A DNA stretch of 64,000 nt from assembly GCF_009755275.1 (NCBI RefSeq), contig NZ_WQLA01000001.1, forward strand, positions 434,001 through 498,000, given 5' to 3'. The number at the start of each line of letters is the position of its first letter. The stretch's first letter is position 1. The position numbers and the translations under genes are program-made. The notes beneath the pieces are model-generated. The model was given only the letters and a program-made list of their open reading frames with translations. It was not told where the DNA came from and did no database searches. This DNA is from Mucilaginibacter aquatilis (GTDB lineage Bacteria; Bacteroidota; Bacteroidia; Sphingobacteriales; Sphingobacteriaceae). This document shows positions 19,149 to 31,900 of the stretch, piece after piece.

Positions 19149-19234
19149 GAGTGAAAGAATGAGTTAGAGAATGAGTGAATGTTGAACGGGTGATTTGGCT
19201 TTCATTCAGTCCTTCACTCATTCCCTCATTCAGT
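19149..19234. repeat. Imperfect inverted repeat of GAATGAGTGAAT units
   Basis: The left half has repeated GAGTGAA/GAATGAGTGAATG words and the right half their complements (CATTCAGT, TTCACTCATTCC, CTCATTCAG). A second copy of the family lies between tRNA genes at 37718-37799. It falls between the ugd stop and the true UXS start. Confidence 0.6.
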
Positions 19235-19237
19235 ACT

Positions 19238-20554
19238 TTATTTTACTTCTTTGCGGCCAATACTGTTATAGTAGAAACCACAGTCGATCATCTTATCTAA
19301 ATCGTAAAGGTTACGGCCGTCAAAGATAACTTTTGCTTTCAGCAATTCTTCAATTTTACCAAAATCAGGTGTGCGGAATAACGACCATTCAGTAACGATC
19401 AGTAATGCATCAGCATCTTTTAATGCATCGTACTGGTTTTGAGCATAAGTAATTTTATCGCCCAGTAAAGCCTGTACGTTATTCATGCCTTCCGGATCAA
19501 ATGCCGATACAGTTGCACCTGCCTCAAGTAAAGCATCAATGATGTAAAGTGCCGGCGCCTCACGAATGTCATCAGTTTCAGGTTTGAATGCCAAACCCCA
19601 TAAAGCAAAGTGTTTACCTTTTAAATCGCCTTTATAGTATTTCTTTACTTTTTCAGTAAGTACATTCTTTTGGATTTCATTAACCTCCATTACTGAGTTA
19701 AGAATCTTGAAATCGTATGCGTTTTCTTCAGCCGATTTTGCAAGAGCCTGAACATCTTTAGGGAAGCATGAACCACCGTAACCAATACCAGCAAAAAGGA
19801 AGCGTCTGCCAATACGCTCATCAGCGCCAATACCTCTTCTTACCATGTCAACATCTGCGCCTACAAGCTCACAAAGGTTAGCAATTTCGTTCATGAAAGA
19901 GATTTTGGTAGCCAGGAACGAGTTAGCTGCATATTTGGTAAGTTCAGAGCTGCGCTCATCCATAAATATAATTGGATTACCCTGACGAACGTACGGACCA
20001 TAAAGCTCCGCCATTAGTTTTCTGGCTCTTTCATCGGTAGTACCTACTACAACCCTATCAGGTTTCATAAAGTCTTCCACCGCTACACCCTCACGCAAAA
20101 ACTCAGGGTTTGACACCACAGCATACTCTACACCAGGTGCCGCATGCTGCTGCATAGCTGCAGTTACTTTATCTGCGGTACCTACTGGTACCGTTGATTT
20201 AGTTACGATTACTTTATAATCAGTTATAATTTTGGCAATATCACCGGCGGCACCTAACACATAGCTTAAATCGGCCGCGCCATCACCACCGGGAGGCGTA
20301 GGTAATGCTAAAAAGATAATTTTAGCTTCGCTGATGCCTTCTGCAAGGTTTGAGGTGAATTTTAAACGGTCTTGTGCAATGTTTCGGTGAAATAATTGCT
20401 CGAGGCCAGGTTCATAAATAGGCAATTTACCTGCCTTCATCATTTCTACCTTTTTCTCGTTAATATCAACGCAGATTACTTCGTTGCCTGTTTCAGCTAA
20501 ACAGGTTCCGGTTACTAAACCTACGTAACCGGTTCCTACTACGGCTATTTTCAT
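19238..20554 (-). CDS. ugd: UDP-glucose 6-dehydrogenase
   Basis: 438 residues, standard length. Oxidises UDP-glucose to UDP-glucuronate using two NAD. The N-terminal Rossmann motif is [27 protein letters not shown] carries the catalytic cysteine near residue 260, and the C-terminal UDP-binding domain has FDGRNLYD. It supplies the UXS enzyme encoded downstream, and the block continues upstream with fcl and gmd on the same strand, so this is one nucleotide-sugar operon. Confidence 0.96.
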   Translation of the reverse strand: MKIAVVGTGYVGLVTGTCLAETGNEVICVDINEKKVEMMKAGKLPIYEPGLEQLFHRNIAQDRLKFTSNLAEGISEAKIIFLALPTPPGGDGAADLSYVLGAAGDIAKIITDYKVIVTKSTVPVGTADKVTAAMQQHAAPGVEYAVVSNPEFLREGVAVEDFMKPDRVVVGTTDERARKLMAELYGPYVRQGNPIIFMDERSSELTKYAANSFLATKISFMNEIANLCELVGADVDMVRRGIGADERIGRRFLFAGIGYGGSCFPKDVQALAKSAEENAYDFKILNSVMEVNEIQKNVLTEKVKKYYKGDLKGKHFALWGLAFKPETDDIREAPALYIIDALLEAGATVSAFDPEGMNNVQALLGDKITYAQNQYDALKDADALLIVTEWSLFRTPDFGKIEELLKAKVIFDGRNLYDLDKMIDCGFYYNSIGRKEVK

Positions 20555-20593
20555 ACTTGTTTTGTTTGGTTGGTTGTTGTTTTTTGAAGTTGA

Positions 20594-21535
20594 TTATCTT
20601 TCGGTAATTACCTGCTTACTTAAAAAATCTTCGTAAGCCAGTTTTATACCTTCTGGTAGTTCTATAGTGTGTTTCCATCCTGTGGCATGTAGCTTTGATA
20701 CGTCCATCAGCTTACGGGGGGTGCCATCAGGTTTTGATGCGTCAAGCAAAATTTCGCCTTCAAAGCCTATGGTTTGCTTTACCAGTTCAGCAAGTTCTTT
20801 AATTGACAAATCTTCACCGGTACCAATGTTTACTAAACCTGGTTCATTAAAGTTTTGCATCAAATAATAGCATGCCTCCGCTAAATCATCGGCAAATAAA
20901 AATTCGCGCTTAGGGGTACCTGAGCCCCAAATGGTAACACTTGGCAATCCCTGCTCCTTTGCTTCGTGAAACCTGCGTATCATTGCAGGTAACACGTGAG
21001 AGTTTTGCGGATGATAGTTATCATTAAAACCGTATAGATTTGTTGGCATTACCGATATGTAATTACAGCCGTATTGTGCACGGTAAGCATCACACATTTT
21101 TATACCTGCAATTTTGGCAATCGCATATGGCTCATTGGTATCCTCTAAGGGTCCGGTAAGCAGGTAATCTTCTTTTAAAGGCTGTGGTGCCAGTTTTGGA
21201 TAGATACAGCTTGAACCCAGGAACATTAACTTTTTAACGCCATTTAAATACGAAGAGTGGATAACGTTATTCTGTATTTGAAGGTTTTCGTACAGGAAAT
21301 CGGCCCGGTAGGTATTGTTTGCTACAATACCGCCAACTTTTGCTGCGGCTAAAAACACGTATTCCGGCTTTTCCTGTTCAAAAAAATCGGCAACAGCTTG
21401 TTGACTACGCAAATCAAGTTCGGCAGAGCCACGCACCACAATGTTTTCAAAGCCCTCTTTTTCAAGTTTACGCTTTATGGCCGAGCCTACCATACCTCTA
21501 TGGCCTGCTATATAAATTTTAGCACTTTTTTCCAT
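20594..21535 (-). CDS. fcl: GDP-L-fucose synthase
   Basis: 313 residues from the ATG at 21535. Epimerises and reduces GDP-4-keto-6-deoxymannose to GDP-L-fucose with NADPH. Signatures are [29 protein letters not shown], the catalytic Tyr-Lys in [10 protein letters not shown], and [10 protein letters not shown]. The open frame runs 27 codons further upstream into sequence before the gmd stop, but the conserved protein begins at [11 protein letters not shown]. Only 10 bases separate it from gmd, whose product is its substrate. Confidence 0.96.
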   Translation of the reverse strand: MEKSAKIYIAGHRGMVGSAIKRKLEKEGFENIVVRGSAELDLRSQQAVADFFEQEKPEYVFLAAAKVGGIVANNTYRADFLYENLQIQNNVIHSSYLNGVKKLMFLGSSCIYPKLAPQPLKEDYLLTGPLEDTNEPYAIAKIAGIKMCDAYRAQYGCNYISVMPTNLYGFNDNYHPQNSHVLPAMIRRFHEAKEQGLPSVTIWGSGTPKREFLFADDLAEACYYLMQNFNEPGLVNIGTGEDLSIKELAELVKQTIGFEGEILLDASKPDGTPRKLMDVSKLHATGWKHTIELPEGIKLAYEDFLSKQVITER

Positions 21536-21545
21536 TACAAAAATG

Positions 21546-22658
21546 TTATTCAAACTGGTTTTTGATTTGGTAGCCCGACTCACGCAGCAATTTTTCTTTG
21601 CGGAAAAGCTCCACATCTGACTGCATCATGTCTTTTACCAATGAAGCTAAATCGTGCTTTGGAGTCCAGCCTAATTTTGTTTTCGATTTGGTTGGATCGC
21701 CGATTAATAGTTCAACCTCTGTTGGGCGGAAGTACTTTGGATCGACCGCAACAACTTCAGTACCGGCTTCTAACTGGTAATCAGCGTTACTGCAGCTTAC
21801 TACATAACCTTTTTCGTCAACGCCTTCGCCTTTAAATTCGATAGTGATGCCAACCTCAGCAAATGACATACGTACAAACTCGCGCACGCGGGTGGTAACA
21901 CCGGTTGCAATTACAAAGTCTTCAGGAGTATCTTGTTGTAAAATTAGGTACATTGCTTCAACATAGTCTTTTGCATGTCCCCAGTCACGTTGAGCGTCAA
22001 GATTTCCCAGGTATAGCTTATCCTGTAAGCCCATTGCAATTTTAGCAGTAGCACGGGTAATTTTACGTGTTACGAAGGTTTCACCACGCAAAGGGCTCTC
22101 ATGGTTGAATAAGATACCGTTGCAGGCAAACATACCGTAAGCTTCGCGATAGTTAACAGTTATCCAATATGCATACATTTTTGCAACAGCATAAGGGCTA
22201 CGTGGGTAAAATGGAGTAGTCTCAGACTGTGGTACAGCCTGCACCAAACCGTAAAGTTCAGATGTTGACGCTTGATAAATGCGAGTCTTTTTTTCTAAAC
22301 CTAAAATGCGTATTGCTTCTAACAGGCGTAAAGTACCTATACCATCAGCATTGGCTGTGTATTCAGGAGTGTCGAAACTTACTTTTACGTGGCTCATTGC
22401 ACCCAAATTATAAATCTCATCGGGCTGTACTTGCTGAATGATGCGGATCAAGTTGGTTGAATCACTTAAATCGCCATAGTGTAGTACAAGACTTGGATGC
22501 GGCTCATGAGGGTCCTGGTAAAGGTGATCGATACGATCGGTGTTAAACAAAGAGCTACGACGTTTGATGCCGTGCACCTCATAACCTTTGCTTAACAGTA
22601 ATTCTGTTAAGTAGGCACCATCCTGCCCCGTTATGCCTGTTAATAAAGCTTTTTTCAT
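21546..22658 (-). CDS. gmd: GDP-mannose 4,6-dehydratase
   Basis: 370 residues from the ATG at 22658. First step towards GDP-fucose and related 6-deoxyhexoses. The NAD motif is [20 protein letters not shown] and [15 protein letters not shown] hold the Ser/Thr-Tyr-Lys catalytic set, and [16 protein letters not shown] is specific to Gmd. A 15-codon extension upstream has no family counterpart and I left it out. Gmd and Fcl together give GDP-L-fucose for surface polysaccharide. Confidence 0.97.
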   Translation of the reverse strand: MKKALLTGITGQDGAYLTELLLSKGYEVHGIKRRSSLFNTDRIDHLYQDPHEPHPSLVLHYGDLSDSTNLIRIIQQVQPDEIYNLGAMSHVKVSFDTPEYTANADGIGTLRLLEAIRILGLEKKTRIYQASTSELYGLVQAVPQSETTPFYPRSPYAVAKMYAYWITVNYREAYGMFACNGILFNHESPLRGETFVTRKITRATAKIAMGLQDKLYLGNLDAQRDWGHAKDYVEAMYLILQQDTPEDFVIATGVTTRVREFVRMSFAEVGITIEFKGEGVDEKGYVVSCSNADYQLEAGTEVVAVDPKYFRPTEVELLIGDPTKSKTKLGWTPKHDLASLVKDMMQSDVELFRKEKLLRESGYQIKNQFE

Positions 22659-22712
22659 GTTTTTGGTTGGTTGTTTTTCATCTCGAGCCGGATTTTCCGT
22701 CACGATATATAG

Positions 22713-23993
22713 TTAACTTTGATTGCTAAGTTGGTATTCAGTTTCATTAAGGAAGTTATTGGTGAACGTCCCCATCACGTTATCAATATTCAGGTATTGT
22801 AAGGCATAATCCCTAGCGTTACTTCGCTTCACAATAACTTCCTCCGGATTTGATTTAATCTTTGAAATAATATCAGCCAGTAACTCGTAACTTTCAGGTT
22901 CTATAATGTACCCTAAGTTATACTTGTCTACCACGTTGTATAACGAGGTGTCAGGCACACAAGTTACAATGCTTGCACCGCCTACTGCTAATATAGTAGT
23001 TAGCTTTGATGGCATTACTAAATCACCGGCATTAGCTTTCTGCAATACAAGGTGAAAATCTCCGAGGTTTAGGAACTCATTGAACACCTCTTTATCCTGC
23101 ACAGGCATAAAGTTAATGTTGGATAGTTGCCTTTCTTCTGCAAGCTTTATGAGGCGCTCCTTATATGGACCAGAACCACATATTACAAATTTTATGTCGT
23201 CCTCATTCCGCAGTATTTCGGCCGCATAAATTACATTTTCCAGCCCCTGCTTTTCTCCTATCGCACCTGAATATAAAAATATTTTGTCATTGGCATTGTA
23301 ACCCCATTTTTGCTTAATCGTATCGCGGTTATCTAAAGGAAAAAAGAATGAGGTATCGGCCCAGTTAGGAAAAAAGTGAATAGGTTTATCAACTTTAACC
23401 TTCACCTTATCTATCATACCTTCAGATATGGTGCTTACAAAATCAACCTTGTTTAATATGTCTCGTTCAACTTTGTAAAGACTATCAATAAGTTTATTGC
23501 TTGATAGCATCTGTAAATCCTGAGCGGCTTCAATTTGTAAATCCTGTATATGGTATAATACCTTCCCTCCTTTGTAATTGCGAACTAGCAAACCTAAATA
23601 AGCCAGGTGAAATGGAGGTGCAATAGTGATAATTAAATCAAACTTTTGCTTTCTTAAAAGCAATCCAAGTATTAACCACGTTTTGGTGACCCAGAATGAT
23701 ATATCCTGAATCATACGATTTTTGCCAGTAGGGTTTCTAGGTATGAAGGATGGACAACGATATACCGTTATTGGTCTCGCTGACTCAGCAACAGATAAAA
23801 CCTCCTTTTTGTACCAACGGTTTTTGTACGGAGCTTGTACCTTCCAGTGCGGATAATAAGGATATGTGGTGATTACGGTGCAATCGTAGCCATTTTTAGC
23901 GAGCCATTCTATCATCTCGCCATTATATTTTCCAATCCCCGTAGGCTCGGGTGAAAAGTTATGACTTATTAATAGAATCGTTCTGTTTTTCAT
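22713..23993 (-). CDS. WcaI-like glycosyltransferase (GT4)
   Basis: 426 residues from the ATG at 23993; a GTG three codons earlier is possible. GT-B fold: the N-terminal acceptor half opens with SHNFSPEPTGIGKYNGEM, followed by TTYPYYPHWKV, typical of the WcaI family of colanic-acid-like fucosyl or glycosyl transferases. The donor half has the GT4 pattern YSGAIGEKQGLENVI, then FVICGSGPYKE, and EVIVK near the end. It is first in the nucleotide-sugar run and so probably acts in the same exopolysaccharide. Sugar specificity cannot be read. Confidence 0.85.
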   Translation of the reverse strand: MKNRTILLISHNFSPEPTGIGKYNGEMIEWLAKNGYDCTVITTYPYYPHWKVQAPYKNRWYKKEVLSVAESARPITVYRCPSFIPRNPTGKNRMIQDISFWVTKTWLILGLLLRKQKFDLIITIAPPFHLAYLGLLVRNYKGGKVLYHIQDLQIEAAQDLQMLSSNKLIDSLYKVERDILNKVDFVSTISEGMIDKVKVKVDKPIHFFPNWADTSFFFPLDNRDTIKQKWGYNANDKIFLYSGAIGEKQGLENVIYAAEILRNEDDIKFVICGSGPYKERLIKLAEERQLSNINFMPVQDKEVFNEFLNLGDFHLVLQKANAGDLVMPSKLTTILAVGGASIVTCVPDTSLYNVVDKYNLGYIIEPESYELLADIISKIKSNPEEVIVKRSNARDYALQYLNIDNVMGTFTNNFLNETEYQLSNQS

Positions 23994-24138
23994 TAAGGCC
24001 ACAAATACTAATTAATAGTATATGATTTAAGGTAGAAGTGAGAAAATGTTGTAACAAATTTAAAAAAAGTAAACAATATTTAAAATAAATCCAAAGCAAT
24101 AAAGCTTTTTATAACATATTTTTAATATTACTAAACCA

Positions 24139-24450
24139 TCAAGCCTGTCCCATAGTGCCACCAAAATTCATTGGAAAGCCTGGGTTTTCTGGCTGAAGTT
24201 TTATACGGCCATTTGCCTCTTCAAACTTTTCTATGTTTTCTTCAAGCGCTGTAAGCAAGCGTTTAGCATGTTCGGGAGTTAAAATAACTCTTGACTTTAC
24301 TTTTGCTTTTGGGACACCAGGCATTACACGAATAAAGTCAACCACAAATTCGGCGTTAGAATGAGTAATAACTGCCAGGTTGCTGTAAACACCTTCAGCT
24401 ATTTCCTCTGATAACTCGATATTAAGCTGATTTTCGTTTGCTTCTTCCAT
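24139..24450 (-). CDS. DUF3467 domain protein
   Basis: 103 residues, acidic at the N-terminus (MEEANENQLNIELSEEIAEG). The core YSNLAVITHSNAEFVVDFIRVMPG followed by ILTPEHAKRLLTALEENIEKFE is the DUF3467 pattern, found beside rpoBC in many Bacteroidota. It lies just downstream of the rpoC terminator on the same strand, so it needs its own promoter or read-through. Molecular role unknown. Confidence 0.88.
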   Translation of the reverse strand: MEEANENQLNIELSEEIAEGVYSNLAVITHSNAEFVVDFIRVMPGVPKAKVKSRVILTPEHAKRLLTALEENIEKFEEANGRIKLQPENPGFPMNFGGTMGQA

Positions 24451-24527
24451 GCTACTAAAATACTAAAGCTACTGAATAGTTGAGGTTATAATTTAATCTC
24501 TTTTTAAAAGGCAGTTGCTGATTAAGC

Positions 24528-24559
24528 AAAAAAGGCCATCCTGATAACAGGACGGCCTT
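24528..24559 (-). terminator. Terminator of the rplK-rpoC transcript
   Basis: On the minus strand AAGGCCGTCCTG pairs with CAGGATGGCCTT (one G-U pair) around a 4-base loop, followed by six T. It is placed about 25 bases after the rpoC stop. Confidence 0.92.
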
Positions 24560-24582
24560 GATTTAGTTTATTATAGTTTAAC

Positions 24583-27500
24583 TTATGCTTCAGCTTCTTC
24601 AGATTTTGATGCCATTAAGCGATCAAATTCTTCTTGTGAGCCTACACGGATGTTATCATACGTACGTAAACCTGTTCCAGAAGGAATTAAGTGACCTACA
24701 ATTACGTTTTCTTTCAAACCTAACATCTTATCGCGTTTACCCGCAATAGCTGCCTCGTTAAGAACCTTGGTAGTTTCCTGGAACGATGCTGCAGAGATGA
24801 ACGATTTAGTACCTAACGATGCTCTGGTAATACCTTGCAGCATTGGGCTTGAGGTAGCGGCAATCGCATCACGTACTTCAACCAGTTTCTGATCTTTACG
24901 TTTCAGTACTGAGTTCTCGTCACGTAAACGACGTAACGATACAATTTGTCCGGCTTTCAAGGTAGTTGAATCACCCGGCTCTACAACAACCTTCTTGTCA
25001 TAGATGTCATCGTTTTCAATCATGAAGTCCCAGCTATCAACAGCCTCTTTTTCAAGGAAGCGGGTATCTCCCGGATCTTCGATAGCAACTTTCTGCATCA
25101 TCTGGTGAACAATTACCTCAAAGTGCTTATCGTTAATTTTCACACCTTGCAAACGGTAAACCTCTTGTATACCATTTACTAAGTACTCTTGCACGGCAGC
25201 AGGACCTTTAATAGCCAAAATATCAGCAGGAGATATTGAACCATCAGATAACGGCATACCTGCTTTTATAAAGTCATTATCCTGTACAAGGATGTGCTTA
25301 GAAAGAGGTACCAGGTATTTTTTAACCTGTCCGTCGCGTGATTCGATAGTGATTTCGCGGTTACCACGTTTAACACCACCTAAAGTTACTACACCATCAA
25401 TTTCGGTTACAACAGCCGGGTTTGACGGGTTACGAGCTTCAAACAACTCGGTTACACGTGGTAAACCACCTGTAATATCTCGGGTTTTACCGGTAGAACG
25501 AGGAATTTTAGCAATTACTTGTCCGGTTTGAATTTTCTCACCTTCTTCAATGGCAATGTGTGCACCTACCGGAATGTTATATCCCTTGATGATATCGCCG
25601 CCACGCTCTGCAATCTGAATTACAGGGTTTTTGGTTTTATCACGTGTATCAATAATTACTTTCTCACGGTGACCGGTTTGCTCGTCAGATTCCTCACGGA
25701 AAGTAATACCTTCCAATACGGCATCAAACTTGGCAACACCTGCAAACTCAGAAATAATTACCGCATTGTACGGATCCCATGAACAGATACGCTCGCCTTT
25801 AGTGATAGTACTGCCATCTTTAATGTACAGGTACGAACCGTAAGGGATGTTATTGGTCATGATTACCTTATTGCTTCCCGGCTCAATGATACGGAACTCG
25901 CCTGAACGGCCTAATACCACATCAACTGCACCATCTTCAGCAGTTTCGAAAGATACTGTACGTACGTTTTCAAACTCGATGATACCATCATAACGGGCAT
26001 TGATTTGCGATTCAGCCGCAATGTTTGATGCGGTACCACCCACGTGGAAGGTACGAAGTGTTAACTGTGTACCCGGCTCACCAATTGACTGAGCTGCAAT
26101 TACACCTACTGCTTCACCAGCCTGCACACGTTTACCGGTTGCAAGGTTGCGTCCGTAGCAAAGTGCACAAACACCGCGCTTGCTTTCACAGGTTAATACC
26201 GAACGTATTTCAATGCCTTCTAAAGGTGAGTTTTCAATACGTTTTGCAATTTCCTCGTCAATGTCTTGTCCGGCAGATACCAATAAATCATTGGTAAGCG
26301 GATCAAAAACATCATGTAATGAGGTACGACCTAAAATACGATCATATAATGGCTCAACAATATCCTCGTTGTCTTTCAACGCTGTGGTGAATATACCGCG
26401 CAGTGTACCACAATCAGTTTCACCAACAATCATATCCTGGGCAACGTCATGCAAACGACGGGTTAAGTAACCAGCATCCGCAGTTTTCAATGCCGTATCC
26501 GCCAAACCTTTACGGGCACCGTGAGTAGAAATAAAGTACTCTAATACCGACAGGCCTTCTTTAAAGTTTGACAAAATCGGGTTTTCGATAATTTCACCAC
26601 CCGAACCTGATTTTTGAGGCTTGGCCATCAAACCACGCATACCAGCTAACTGACGGATTTGCTCTTTCGAACCACGTGCACCCGAATCCAACATCATATA
26701 AACTGAGTTGAAGCCCTGGTTGTCTGTCGAAAGGATCTCCATTACGTTCGCGGTTAAGCGGTTGTTGATACGAGTCCAGATATCAATGATTTGGTTGTAA
26801 CGCTCGTTGTTGGTAATGAAACCCATGTTATAGTTATTCATTACTTCTTCAACCTCGCGTGATGCCTGCTGAATCAAATCAACTTTTTGTGCAGGGATAT
26901 TAACATCTTGCAAGTTGAACGACAAACCACCACGGAACGCCATTTGGAAACCTAATTCCTTAATATCATCAAGGAACTGTGCTGCACGGGCCATACCGGT
27001 AGTTTTAACAACCTCACCGATAATGTCACGTAATGACTTTTTGGTCAACAGTTCGTTAATGTAACCTACTTCTTCAGGTACGTGCTGGTTAAACAGTACG
27101 CGGCCTACAGTCGTATCAATAAGTTTAGTTACAATTTCACCAGTGCGCTCTTTAACTCTTCCTTTTACTTTGATAAAGGCGTGCAGGTCAACTTTCTTCT
27201 CATTGTAAGCAATAATTACTTCCTCTGCAGAATAGAAGGTTAAACCTTGACCTTTAACAACGCGCTGCTCATCAGTTTTGCGGCCTTTAGTAATGTAGTA
27301 AAGACCCAAAACCATATCCTGTGATGGTACAGTAATAGGCGTACCGTTAGCAGGGTTAAGGATGTTGTGCGACGCAAGCATCAAAATTTGGGCTTCCAAA
27401 ATTGCCGCGTTACCTAGTGGTACGTGAACGGCCATCTGGTCACCGTCAAAGTCGGCGTTGAATGCGGTACAGGTTAATGGGTGTAACTGAATAGCTTTAC

Positions 27501-28872
27501 CCTCAACCAGTTTCGGCTGGAACGCCTGGATACCTAAACGGTGCAGCGTAGGCGCACGGTTAAGTAATACAGGGTGTCCTTTTAATACGTTTTCCAAAAT
27601 GTCCCAAACTAATGGGTCTTTACGGTCAACAATTTTCTTGGCAGATTTTACTGTTTTAACCACACCACGCTCAATCATTTTGCGAATGATAAATGGTTTG
27701 AACAGCTCGGCAGCCATATCTTTTGGTAAACCACACTCGTGTAATTTAAGGTTTGGACCTACAACAATTACCGAACGGGCAGAGTAATCCACACGTTTAC
27801 CTAATAAGTTTTGACGGAAACGACCTTGCTTACCTTTCAGGATGTCTGAAAGTGATTTAAGGGCGCGGTTACCTTCTGTTTTAACGGCGTTAACTTTACG
27901 TGAGTTATCAAATAAAGAGTCAACCGCTTCCTGAAGCATACGTTTTTCGTTACGTAAAATTACTTCCGGTGCTTTAATCTCAATTAAACGCTTTAAACGG
28001 TTGTTACGGATAATAACACGACGGTAAAGGTCATTCAAATCCGAAGTAGCGAAACGGCCACCTTCCAATGGCACTAACGGACGCAATTCTGGCGGAATAA
28101 CCGGAACGATCTTAACGATCATCCATTCAGGGTTGTTATCAATCCGTGTTTTAGCATCACGGAAAGCTTCAACCACCTGTAAGCGTTTTAAGGCTTCGTT
28201 TTTACGTTGCTGCGAAGTTTCGTTTGCAGCCTGGTGACGCAAATCGTATGATAACTGATCTAAATCAATACGTTTTAATAGCTCCTCTAAAGCGTCGGCA
28301 CCCATTTTGGCAACAAATTTCTGAGGATCTTTGTCGTCAAGGTACTGGTTTTCTTTTGGAAGAGTATCTAAAACGTCAAGGTATTCTTCTTCTGTAAGGA
28401 AATCCATTTTTGAAATTCCGTCAGCTTCTTTAATACCAGGTTGTATGACTACGTAACGCTCGTAGTAAATAATTAAGTCAAGTTTTTTGGTTGGTAAGCC
28501 CAATAAGTAACCAATTTTGTTTGGTAACGAACGGAAATACCAGATGTGCGCAACAGGAACAACCAAGTTGATATGGCCCATGCGCTCACGACGAACTTTC
28601 TTTTCGGTAACCTCAACACCACAACGGTCACACACGATGCCTTTATAACGGATACGTTTGTATTTACCGCAATGACATTCATAATCTTTTACCGGACCGA
28701 AAATCCGTTCACAAAATAAACCATCACGCTCGGGTTTGTAAGTCCGGTAGTTGATGGTTTCTGGTTTTAAAACTTCACCACTTGAACGCTCCAAAATAGA
28801 CTCCGGAGAGGCTAAGCTGATGGTAATGGTGGTAAAGTTGCTTTTAATTTTACTATCCTTTTTGTAAGACAT
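24583..28872 (-). CDS. rpoC: DNA-directed RNA polymerase subunit beta'
   Basis: 1429 residues. The zinc finger near the N-terminus ([21 protein letters not shown], split here by Cys spacing), the active-site [15 protein letters not shown] with three catalytic aspartates, and the second zinc site [19 protein letters not shown] are all present. The trigger loop/bridge region is around [20 protein letters not shown]. It follows rpoB by about 100 bases, with a hairpin in the gap. Confidence 0.99.
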   Translation of the reverse strand: MSYKKDSKIKSNFTTITISLASPESILERSSGEVLKPETINYRTYKPERDGLFCERIFGPVKDYECHCGKYKRIRYKGIVCDRCGVEVTEKKVRRERMGHINLVVPVAHIWYFRSLPNKIGYLLGLPTKKLDLIIYYERYVVIQPGIKEADGISKMDFLTEEEYLDVLDTLPKENQYLDDKDPQKFVAKMGADALEELLKRIDLDQLSYDLRHQAANETSQQRKNEALKRLQVVEAFRDAKTRIDNNPEWMIVKIVPVIPPELRPLVPLEGGRFATSDLNDLYRRVIIRNNRLKRLIEIKAPEVILRNEKRMLQEAVDSLFDNSRKVNAVKTEGNRALKSLSDILKGKQGRFRQNLLGKRVDYSARSVIVVGPNLKLHECGLPKDMAAELFKPFIIRKMIERGVVKTVKSAKKIVDRKDPLVWDILENVLKGHPVLLNRAPTLHRLGIQAFQPKLVEGKAIQLHPLTCTAFNADFDGDQMAVHVPLGNAAILEAQILMLASHNILNPANGTPITVPSQDMVLGLYYITKGRKTDEQRVVKGQGLTFYSAEEVIIAYNEKKVDLHAFIKVKGRVKERTGEIVTKLIDTTVGRVLFNQHVPEEVGYINELLTKKSLRDIIGEVVKTTGMARAAQFLDDIKELGFQMAFRGGLSFNLQDVNIPAQKVDLIQQASREVEEVMNNYNMGFITNNERYNQIIDIWTRINNRLTANVMEILSTDNQGFNSVYMMLDSGARGSKEQIRQLAGMRGLMAKPQKSGSGGEIIENPILSNFKEGLSVLEYFISTHGARKGLADTALKTADAGYLTRRLHDVAQDMIVGETDCGTLRGIFTTALKDNEDIVEPLYDRILGRTSLHDVFDPLTNDLLVSAGQDIDEEIAKRIENSPLEGIEIRSVLTCESKRGVCALCYGRNLATGKRVQAGEAVGVIAAQSIGEPGTQLTLRTFHVGGTASNIAAESQINARYDGIIEFENVRTVSFETAEDGAVDVVLGRSGEFRIIEPGSNKVIMTNNIPYGSYLYIKDGSTITKGERICSWDPYNAVIISEFAGVAKFDAVLEGITFREESDEQTGHREKVIIDTRDKTKNPVIQIAERGGDIIKGYNIPVGAHIAIEEGEKIQTGQVIAKIPRSTGKTRDITGGLPRVTELFEARNPSNPAVVTEIDGVVTLGGVKRGNREITIESRDGQVKKYLVPLSKHILVQDNDFIKAGMPLSDGSISPADILAIKGPAAVQEYLVNGIQEVYRLQGVKINDKHFEVIVHQMMQKVAIEDPGDTRFLEKEAVDSWDFMIENDDIYDKKVVVEPGDSTTLKAGQIVSLRRLRDENSVLKRKDQKLVEVRDAIAATSSPMLQGITRASLGTKSFISAASFQETTKVLNEAAIAGKRDKMLGLKENVIVGHLIPSGTGLRTYDNIRVGSQEEFDRLMASKSEEAEA

Positions 28873-28934
28873 ATGCTTTTTTAATGATTTAGTGATGAGC
28901 CGCTAAGCTCATTTTGCACATAAAAGTTAACAAA

Positions 28935-28958
28935 GGGTTGAACTTTTACGTTCAACCC
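28935..28958 (-). promoter_or_regulatory. Hairpin between rpoB and rpoC
   Basis: GGGTTGAAC and GTTCAACCC form a perfect 9-base stem with a 6-base loop. No T run follows on the minus strand, so it looks like a processing or stability element rather than a terminator. Confidence 0.5.
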
Positions 28959-28975
28959 CTCACTAATCAATTTTA

Positions 28976-31900
28976 TTATTCTAAGGTTATATCCAAACCT
29001 AAGCCTCTTAACTCATGAACCAATACGTTGAATGATTCAGGAACAGATGGAGTTGGTAAGTTTTCACCTTTAACGATGGCTTCGTAAGTTTTAGCACGGC
29101 CAATAACATCATCAGATTTCACTGTAAGGATCTCTTGCAGAATATTAGCAGCACCAAAGGCCTCAAGTGCCCAAACCTCCATCTCACCAAAACGCTGACC
29201 ACCGAATTGAGCTTTACCACCCAATGGTTGTTGTGTAATTAATGAATATGGTCCGATTGAACGTGCGTGCATTTTATCATCAACCATGTGACCCAATTTC
29301 AGCATGTATATAATACCTACTGTTGTTGGCTGGTCAAAACGCTCGCCGGTTAAGCCATTGTGTAAGTAAGTACGACCAGTTGCCGGTAAGCCTGCTTTGG
29401 CAATCCACTCTTCCACTTCTGAATAGGTTGCACCATCAAAAATAGGAGTAGCAAACTTAACACCCAGTTCTTTACCTGCCCAGCCTAATACGGTTTCATA
29501 AATCTGGCCCAAGTTCATACGTGAAGGTACACCTAGCGGGTTCAACACTATATCAACCGGTGTTCCGTCGGCAAGGAACGGCATATCCTCGTCACGTACA
29601 ATACGCGCTACGATACCTTTGTTACCGTGGCGACCAGCCATCTTATCACCTACTTTAAGCTTACGCTTTTTAGCGATGTAAACTTTGGCCATTTGTACAA
29701 TGCCCGATGGCAGCTCGTCACCTACGCTGATGGCAAATTTATCACGACGGTAAGCACCCAGCTCTTCATTAACCTTAATACCATAGTTGTGGAGTAACAA
29801 CTTGATCTGATCGTTTTTATCGTCATCAGTTGTCCACTTGGTTGGATTAATGTTTTCGTAAGGAAGCTCTACCAGTGTTTTTTGAGTGAACTTAACACCT
29901 TTTGGCACTAACAGCTCTTTGTAAACGTTGTATACACCTTGTGATGTCTTACCGTTCACTATCTCAAATAACTTATCAACCAAACGGTTTTTAAGGTCTT
30001 TGATAGCCTTATCGTGTTTATTATCCAATTTTTCTAACTGTGCTTTTTCTTCAGCTTTTGAAGTTTTCTTAGCACGTGAGAATAATTTGGTATCAATAAC
30101 TACACCTGCAATTGATGGTGGAGTTTTCAACGAAGCGTCTTTTACGTCGCCGGCTTTGTCACCAAATATTGCACGTAAAAGTTTTTCTTCCGGTGATGGG
30201 TCTGACTCACCTTTAGGGGTAATTTTACCAATAAGGATATCGCCTTCTTTAACCTCAGCACCTACACGGATAATACCATCTTCGTCAAGGTCTTTAGTAG
30301 CCTCTTCAGATACGTTTGGAATATCAGGTGTTAACTCTTCCTCACCACGTTTGGTATCACGAACTTCAAGTTCAAATTCTTCAACGTGAATGGAAGTGAA
30401 GATATCTTGCGATACCACACGTTCTGAAATTACAATCGCATCCTCAAAGTTGTAACCTTGCCAAGGCATGAACGCAACCTTCATGTTGCGGCCTAAAGCA
30501 AGCTCTCCGTTTTGAGTTGCATATCCTTCACAAAGCACCTCTCCTTTTGAAACTCTCTGGCCTTTTTTAACAATAGGCTTAAGGTTCATGGTAGTGCTCT
30601 GATTTGTTTTCTGGAACTTAATCAGGCGGTAACCTTTAGTATCGTCGTCAAATGAAACCAAACGGTCATCATCATTACGATCATAACGGATACGAATTTC
30701 ATTAGCATCAACATACTCAACAACACCATCACCTTCGGCGTTAACCAAAGTACGGCTGTCTTTTGCTACACGGCCTTCCAAACCAGTACCTACAATTGGC
30801 GCCTCAGGGCGTAAAAGCGGCACGGCCTGGCGTTGCATGTTTGAACCCATCAACGCACGGTTAGCATCATCATGCTCCAAAAACGGAATCAACGATGCTG
30901 CTATTGACGTAATTTGGTTAGGCGCAATGTCCATATAATCCAAACGCTCAGGTTCAATTACCGGGAAGTCACCTTCAAAACGGGCTTTAACGCGTGGGGT
31001 ATCGAAAACACCCTGGTCGTTGTAAACAGCGTTTGCCTGGCCAATGGTTTTACCGTCTTCATCCTCAGCCGATAAATAAATTACAGGCTCATCAACAGCA
31101 ACCACACCGTTATCTACACGTTTGTATGGAGTTTCGATGAAACCTAAGTTGTTGATTTTTGCGTGAACGCAAAGAGAAGAGATCAGACCAATGTTCGGCC
31201 CTTCTGGTGTTTCAATAGTACATAAACGACCGTAGTGAGTGTAATGCACGTCACGCACCTCAAAACCGGCACGCTCACGTGATAAACCACCAGGACCTAA
31301 GGCCGATAAACGGCGTTTGTGAGTGATCTCGGCTAATGGATTGGTTTGATCCATAAACTGAGATAACTGGTTAGTACCAAAGAACGAATTAATTACTGAT
31401 GATAATGTACGCGCATTGATGAGGTCGGTTGGAGTAAACACCTCGTTATCACGAATGTTCATACGCTCACGGATGGTACGGGCCATACGTGCTAAACCTA
31501 CACCAAATTGTGCATACAGTTGCTCACCTACCGTACGTACACGACGGTTTGATAAGTGGTCAATATCATCTACCTCAGCTTTAGAGTTAATCAATTTGAT
31601 TAAGTATTTAACAATGGCAATAATATCAGCCTTAGTTAATACTTTAATCTCGTCAGATGTATCAAGCTTCAGTTTACGGTTGATGCGGTAACGACCTACA
31701 TCACCCAGGTCATATCTTTTATCTGAGAAGAATAAACGATCAATAATACCGCGCGCAGTTTCCTCATCAGGTGGTTCGGCGTTACGCAGCTGGCGATAAA
31801 TGTGTTCTACCGCTTCTTTCTCAGAGTTCGAAGTGTCTTTCTGTAAGGTATTGTATATGATAGTATAATCACCACTGGTAGAAGCATCTTCCTTATTCAG

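Noticed and set aside
18154..19221. Long form of the UXS protein starting at 19221
   Set aside because: The additional 27 codons are translated repeat sequence; the conserved protein begins at the ATG at 19140.
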